From assembly GCA_010279815.1 (NCBI GenBank), contig QEOQ01000204.1, forward strand, positions 1,665,006 through 1,729,005: 64,000 nucleotides of DNA, read 5' to 3'. Below are positions 59,317-64,000 of this stretch, one piece after another. This DNA is from Brachionus plicatilis (Eukaryota; Rotifera; Eurotatoria; Ploima; Brachionidae). Numbering within the stretch: the stretch's first letter is position 1; every line of letters starts with the position of its first letter. The translations under genes were made by a program, and so were the position numbers. Below the pieces are notes generated by a model that was given only the letters and a program-made list of their open reading frames with translations, had not been told where the DNA came from and made no database searches.

Positions 59317-59834
59317 GTATTTGATAAAGTGCGTTTATTTGGTTTCAAGCTTCAAGCAAAGTATGTGCCGAAAAATTTTAGACGGGTCTCAAGTAAATTT
59401 ATTCAGAGAACGAAGAAGTGAGAAATTTGTTTAAGTTACCTCTATATTGGCTTTTATTCCAGTAAATGATGCTTTACATGGATTCAATTTACTTAAGTTT
59501 TATGTAACTGATTCAAAAATTTTGGAATTTTATAGAAATAAAGAAGATAATTATGTTAGTAAACATGTGAAGGAAAAAGTTGGTAGAGGAAGAGGAAGAA
59601 AATAGGTTTTGGTTTTCAAAGAGCCTTTATTTTCAGTTAAATTATGGAATTTTCATAGTCGTGTTGTTAAATGTATGCCCAGAACCAACAATTTTGTTGA
59701 AAATTTGGTTTTGTTTATAAACGTCGTCCAAAATACATGTTGTTAGACAAGCGTATTAAAGTTATTTTAAGCAATTACAGTATTAATAATATTGAGGAAA
59801 TAATGAAAAGTTTTTGTTTAATTTTGAATTATTA
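59317..59834 (+). pseudogene. MULE (Mutator-like) transposase relic
   Basis: Broken frames read FDKVRLFGFKLQAKY, then ILAFIPVNDALHGFNLL, a Gly/Arg-rich break, PLFSVKLWNFHSRV followed by CMPRTNNFVEN, and finally a KYMLLDKRIKVIL segment. The C-terminal signature WN.y.r.....RTNN.vE and the terminal KY..LD.RIK block are typical of MULE transposases, whose earlier part carries the DDE nuclease. Several stops and frameshifts make it non-functional, and the N-terminal DDE region is not recognisable. Confidence 0.75.
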
Positions 59835-59965
59835 ATTTTTCTTAAAACACTTTATTGGACAAAATTAATATTAATTGATTATTTTCTAATAAATAATCTA
59901 TTTCGATTACATTATTAATTAGCTCTTTTAATCATTTTTTTTTCAGGTAAAAAAATAGTAATTAG

Positions 59966-60043
59966 CAGACTTGTTTTTAAGTCACAAAAATTTAAGTCAA
60001 AGTTATGACTTGACATAAGACTTGTGACTTAAAAACAACTCTG
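59966..60043. mobile_element. 78-bp MITE of the aagtc family with perfect 8-bp TSD
   Basis: Begins cagacttgtttttaagtcac and ends cttgtgacttaaaaacaactctg, flanked by perfect gtaattag repeats (59958-59965 and 60044-60051). It is almost nothing but the two TIRs, the minimal form of the family. Confidence 0.92.
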
Positions 60044-60689
60044 GTAATTAGGTTATTCGTATCTACCTTTAAGCTATTTTTATTATAGCAATTTTGATCA
60101 ATGCTTTTTGAGCCACTCCCCAAAAAAAAGTGTCATAAAACTAAAATAATTTATTAAAAATCAAATAATTGTTCGAAAAAAATTAGATCTTCATGTCCGT
60201 CAGCATTTTTGTTAAGTTTCACTTTTATTAAATTCTACATTTGATGAAATTATATCTAATCTTACATTTTTTTATGTAAAATTACGTAAAATGATGGAAA
60301 AATGAAAATAATTTTGCATTTTTACATTTTCATATTTTTAGATTTTTTGTACAATATTTCAGAAATTAAAAAAATTCTTCCAATTTATTAATATAATATA
60401 TATTTAAAATTAGTTTCAAAAATTTAACATGGTTGTATTTGACAAAAAAATCAAAACCCGTTCGCCATGTTAAAATATATGTATACGAGAATGGGCGGTG
60501 CTTCTCATTTAATATAAAAAAATTAATCGACAGAGAATTAACAAATGTATTTCTCTTACTATTAGAAAAAAATTGTTGCGCCTTTATTTAAATTGAATAA
60601 AGCGATAATTAGAAATTAAAATTTAAATTTAAAAAAAAATTTGAATTATTGTATCAATTATAAATATATGGATCGAAACCATCAAGCAA

Positions 60690-60930
60690 GCTTTCACAAA
60701 ATTGACTGCTCCAGCTCCATCGGCTCCAAAATCAACTGCTAAATCCGCTTCAAGATTCAGCCGAACCGTACCAACCGTATCAGGCGAACCGTACCAGGCG
60801 TACTAGCCGTACCGTACCAGGCGAACCGTAAATGTAAATTTCATCTGATCCATCGTTGAAGTGCAAAATCGAAGATGGACCAGATGAAGCCGTACCAGCA
60901 GAACAAGCCGAACAGTACCAGACGTAATAA
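60690..60930. repeat. Nonamer-type repeat cluster (ccgtaccag) in a GC-richer patch
   Basis: Variants of ccgaaccgtaccag(gcg) recur eight or nine times at irregular spacing. They are preceded by a Pro/Ala/Ser-rich readable stretch (TAPAPSAPKSTAKSASRFS in one + frame). The open frames are interrupted by stops. It is either a degenerate tandem repeat or a decayed exon encoding a repetitive protein. Confidence 0.4.
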
Positions 60931-61452
60931 TTACGTACGAGTTCTAATAATGAATGAATATATTCTAATAATAATATATTCATTTATTATAAAAATTCAA
61001 TTTTAGGTCAATTATAGTTTGTAAGTCCTAAGTCTATTGAATAATTACAGTAACAAAAGTGTTTTTACAAAAGGAAAATAACATAAAAAGGTAATAATTA
61101 TACAAATATCCTTTTGTTCGCTTTGTACTAGCTGATAAATAGAAAAGTTTAAAAAAATCAACGCTAAACTAAAAGCAAGGTTAAAAAAAAAGAGCAGGGG
61201 AAGTCTTAAATTTTACAAGATAAATTATGGCTATTTTTTTGTATTTATTTAAAGTCTTTATAAACGATATGTTCAAGAACTTTTTTTCTCTAATTTTTTT
61301 TGGTGTGAAATCATTTTATAGCAGTTAAATAACTAATAAAGCATTCTTTTATTAATTTTAATTTAAATTTAAATTTAGTTAAATTTGTAAAAATAAAAAA
61401 ATCAAGAATAATGATCTTTGAATAAGGGCTATTTTTTATAAGAAAAAATATT

Positions 61453-61547
61453 GTTCTAAAATAATTTTTTTTTTTCAATTGAAAATATGACTGAATAATT
61501 TCTTTGATACCAGGCTAGTTATACCCTGTTAAATTAGCTAAATTAAT
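61453..61547. repeat. Direct repeat, copy 1
   Basis: ttctaaaataa...ttgaaaatatgactgaataatttctttgataccaggctagttataccctg... is repeated almost exactly at 62895-62988 in the same orientation. Long-terminal-repeat-like or a local duplication. Confidence 0.8.
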
Positions 61548-61573
61548 TTTAAAAGAGTATGAGCCGAATCTTT

Positions 61574-62389
61574 GGGTCTATTGCAATATGTGACCAGCTG
61601 GTCACTTAATATATGACCATTGATTCCTACTTTATTATGTGATCAGGACTGTTCACCTATTAAGTGACCAGTAAATAATTGACCAAAAAAAATTAAAGAT
61701 TAAAAAAACATGGTCACATAAATTTGTTTTTGGTCACTTAGATTTTTAATTGGTCACATAAAATATTTTTTGGTCATTTAAATTTTTTATTAGTCACCTA
61801 ATAAATTTTTATTAAATTATTTTAAACAATACGAAAATCAATAATAAAATTTAAAATTGAAAAAGTTGACTAAATTTTGCTTCGCTTTTTTAATTTTCAT
61901 AAACAAAAATTTCTTAAAAACTCTTTTGAAAAATTAAGCAATATAAATTTTATGAACTCATATGAACTCTTTTCGATTCATTATATGAACCAAAAAGTTC
62001 AAAAGAAACATTTCAAACTGTGAATAAGCATTTAAGTGGTAAAAAAAATCCGGTAGAATGTCCACATTGTGACAATTATTTCGAAATGGGAAAGGGTTTA
62101 AAATTACATATTTCAAAAAAACACTAATTTTTTTTAGTTTCTTTATTTGGTCACATAATTTAATATTTGGTCACATAACATAATAACTGGTCACATATTT
62201 TTTCACTTGGTTACGTATAATTTTTTTTGGTCACATATTTTAATAAACTTTTTAATATTAATTTTTTTTTAAATCTTTGGTCACTTATTTACTGGTCACT
62301 TAATAGGTGAACAGTCCTGATCACATAATTAAGTAGGAATCAATGGTCACATATTAAGTGACCAGCTGGTCACATATTGCAATAGACCC
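61574..62389. mobile_element. hAT-like element with GGGTCT ends, 8-bp TSD and zinc-finger cargo
   Basis: Inverted arms of about 120 bases start gggtctattgcaatatgtgaccagctggtcac and are mirrored at the right end (gtgaccagctggtcacatattgcaatagaccc). A perfect 8-bp TSD gaatcttt flanks it (61566-61573 and 62390-62397). Inward, the arms contain many tggtcac(ata) subterminal repeats in both orientations, typical transposase-binding arrays of hAT elements. No transposase is encoded, but a C2H2-finger coding fragment lies in the centre. Confidence 0.93.
61966..62127 (+). pseudogene. Captured C2H2 zinc-finger coding fragment
   Basis: A + frame of 53 codons without ATG at its start reads TLFDSLYEPKSSKETF, then NKHLSGKKNP, then a complete classical finger VECPHCDNYFEMGKGLKLH-ISKKH followed directly by TAA. 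The spacing C-x2-C-x12-H-x4-H is canonical, and NKHLSGKKNP upstream looks like a finger linker. The frame is open, in contrast to the stop-rich DNA around it. It is inferred to be the last exon of a host zinc-finger gene, or possibly a retained DNA-binding domain of the parent transposon. Confidence 0.6.
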
Positions 62390-62439
62390 GAATCTTTTTT
62401 TTTTCAAAATAAATATTTAATAAACTTTTTCTCGTGTGT

Positions 62440-62830
62440 TTATCTGTCAAGTCACACTGTTAGTCCTTACCCTCTCATTTTCTCATCCGGACTTGGGACC
62501 GGCAACGGTATGATTGCAACTCAACAGTCAGCGGCCAAAGTTACATATGGGACGTTCATCATAAACAGCGCCACTCATCCGAGCACTTAATGGCTGCGAA
62601 CTCGGCAACTATTTAGACTAGCTTGGAACCACAAACCAAGCGTATCTATATCTGGATACAAGTTTATCCAAACTAAAGACACTTTACTTTTTTCACTAAG
62701 GCTCTTGCACCCAACAGACTATCATCAGCTCTAGCTTGCAAGCCTCCTCATCCCGGCCTCTATGCACCTGCGTCATTATCACCCCTCCTCTTTTTTCATC
62801 CGGGCTTGGGACCGGCCATTGCAGAGTTAA
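62440..62830. repeat. GC-rich island bounded by repeated catccggg.ttgggaccggc
   Basis: About 390 bases at roughly twice the GC of the surroundings. A 20-base motif, catccggacttgggaccggc at 62484-62503 and catccgggcttgggaccggc at 62798-62817, bounds most of it as a direct repeat. No long ORF was seen. It is probably part of a retroelement, but I cannot name the family. Confidence 0.5.
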
Positions 62831-62894
62831 TAACAATGATTCTTTCTATTTTTTTTCATATTAACTGTTCTTTGTTTACTTAATGTTTCAAAAT

Positions 62895-62988
62895 TTTCTA
62901 AAATAAATTTTTTTTTTAAATTGAAAATATGACTGAATAATTTCTTTGATACCAGGCTATTTATACCCTGTTAAATTAGCTTAATTAA
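62895..62988. repeat. Direct repeat, copy 2
   Basis: Second copy of the 95-base sequence at 61453-61547, differing at only a few positions. The two copies flank the hAT-like element and the GC-rich island. Confidence 0.8.
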
Positions 62989-64000
62989 AGTGTAATAAAT
63001 GGGTAATTAATTTATTTAGTTACCAAAATTAAAAATAAAAATTTAATGAAATTTTGCTCAAAAAATCTAAAAATATGAAAATTGTCCTAATTTTAGATAA
63101 CTGGGACCGGTTCCTAACTATACTTTAATGGATAATAAAAATTTAATTGAATCCATTTCTCAAACGATTTTTGAAGAATAAAATTTTGGAATTTTGAATC
63201 CATTTGATAATTTAGCTTTGTATTCAAAAGTTGATTGATGCTCAATTTTACAACCATTTTCCCAATAAAATTAGAAATCTCTACCGACTAAAATTGACGT
63301 TCGATTACATTAGGTTACTGAAAATTACGTTAAATAACATGGCAATTATGATTTTTTTCTAGAAATACAATATAGTCCCTAATTTTCAATTGTTTTAAAG
63401 ATGTCCAAAAATTAGTTTTTTAATTTTAGGTTTTGTTCCTAAAAAAAATCAACTTTAATTTTTAATTGCTTAGCTTATTCATTTGATTTTTTAAATTTTG
63501 TATTCCAATTCATATTTTATATTATTTTTTGTCTATGTTTTTCTCAAGCATGAGCGATTAGGTTGAAAACATGAAAATAATCTTTTTTTCTATCAAAAAT
63601 TTAATTAATTAATCGAAAGTGAACAAGAAAAAAACCAAATCGAGACTTAGACCTCAGTAAATCATCAAAAACTTGATGAAATTGATTAAAAATTTTTTAA
63701 AAAGTAGAAAATATATTTTCTATTTTTTTTCTTTTAAATCAATTTTTTTATTAAACAACACTTTTACTTTTTAAGCGAATTAAAAAACTTCTATTTTAAG
63801 AAATTTATCAAAATAATGTTATTCAATCTTTTAAAAAATTTCTTGAATATATTTTAAGCTTGATAAAATAATATTTCAAATTAAATAACAAAATGTTTTA
63901 TATATCAAAGATTTAGAATATTGATTAAAAAGCCTCACTTTTTTTAGAGAAATTTTGATACCCTTTAAATGGGTAAGTAGCATTTTGAGAGAGACCTGAA
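62989..64000. other. AT-rich DNA to window end
   Basis: No ORF, repeat pair or RNA gene recognised. Confidence 0.5.

Noticed and set aside
61574..62389. tggtcac repeats considered as a CRISPR-like or operator array
   Set aside because: They are short, occur in both orientations without regular spacers, and lie inside a transposon with TSDs; this is a eukaryotic genome.
1..64000. tRNA, rRNA and snRNA genes
   Set aside because: No box A/box B pairs with cloverleaf arms, and no rRNA-like conserved stretches were seen on either strand.

Overview
This is a eukaryotic (animal) nuclear window with very AT-rich DNA. Two runs of N mark assembly gaps (13627-13819 and 28130-28163). Genes are split by introns, many only 44-80 bp long with GT..AG ends. 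Transposable-element debris fills most intergenic DNA and the long introns. The base composition, the tiny introns beside repeat-filled long ones, and the gene content fit a monogonont rotifer such as Brachionus. That identification is an inference; another AT-rich invertebrate is possible.

Layout. 1-13.6 kb: no host gene; AT-rich DNA, a TIR element at 9.8-10.6 kb and broken LINEs at 11-13.2 kb. 13.9-36 kb (+): one large gene, a MAGI-type scaffold (PDZ0, guanylate kinase-like domain, one WW, five PDZ). I reconstructed it as nine exons whose phases all agree (1467 codons). Its introns hold foldback elements, MITEs, a decayed ORF and LINE copies. 37.4-38.7 kb (+): a four-exon BEN-domain-like gene. 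39.1-40.7 kb (+): a single-exon membrane protein with an alpha/beta-hydrolase fold that lacks the catalytic Ser and His. 41.4-43.8 kb: a TIR-bounded block containing LINE reverse transcriptase copies. 45.3-46.6 kb (-): a coiled-coil/propeller-like protein of unknown function. 47.4-49.5 kb: another LINE copy and a 730-bp palindrome made of GGAAT-type pentamers between Tc1-like ends. 51.0-51.7 kb (+): a five-exon Cys-rich single-pass membrane protein. 52.1-53.0 kb: a foldback element carrying an AT-hook coding fragment. 53.3-54.4 kb (-): a three-exon d4/DPF gene without PHD fingers. 56.2-57.7 kb (-): a secreted YWTD-propeller-like glycoprotein. 57.7-64 kb: a MULE transposase relic, a 78-bp MITE, a hAT-like element carrying a C2H2 zinc-finger fragment, and a GC-rich repeat island.

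The host genes are unrelated single genes (junction scaffold, chromatin or transcription factors, membrane and secreted proteins). There is no operon or dedicated multi-gene system. The most distinctive signal is the mobile-element ecology: several independent inverted-repeat elements hold host-like coding fragments, insertions are nested with exact target-site duplications, and dispersed LINE 3' ends share a conserved hairpin. Splice sites and family calls were made by eye; no database search was run.
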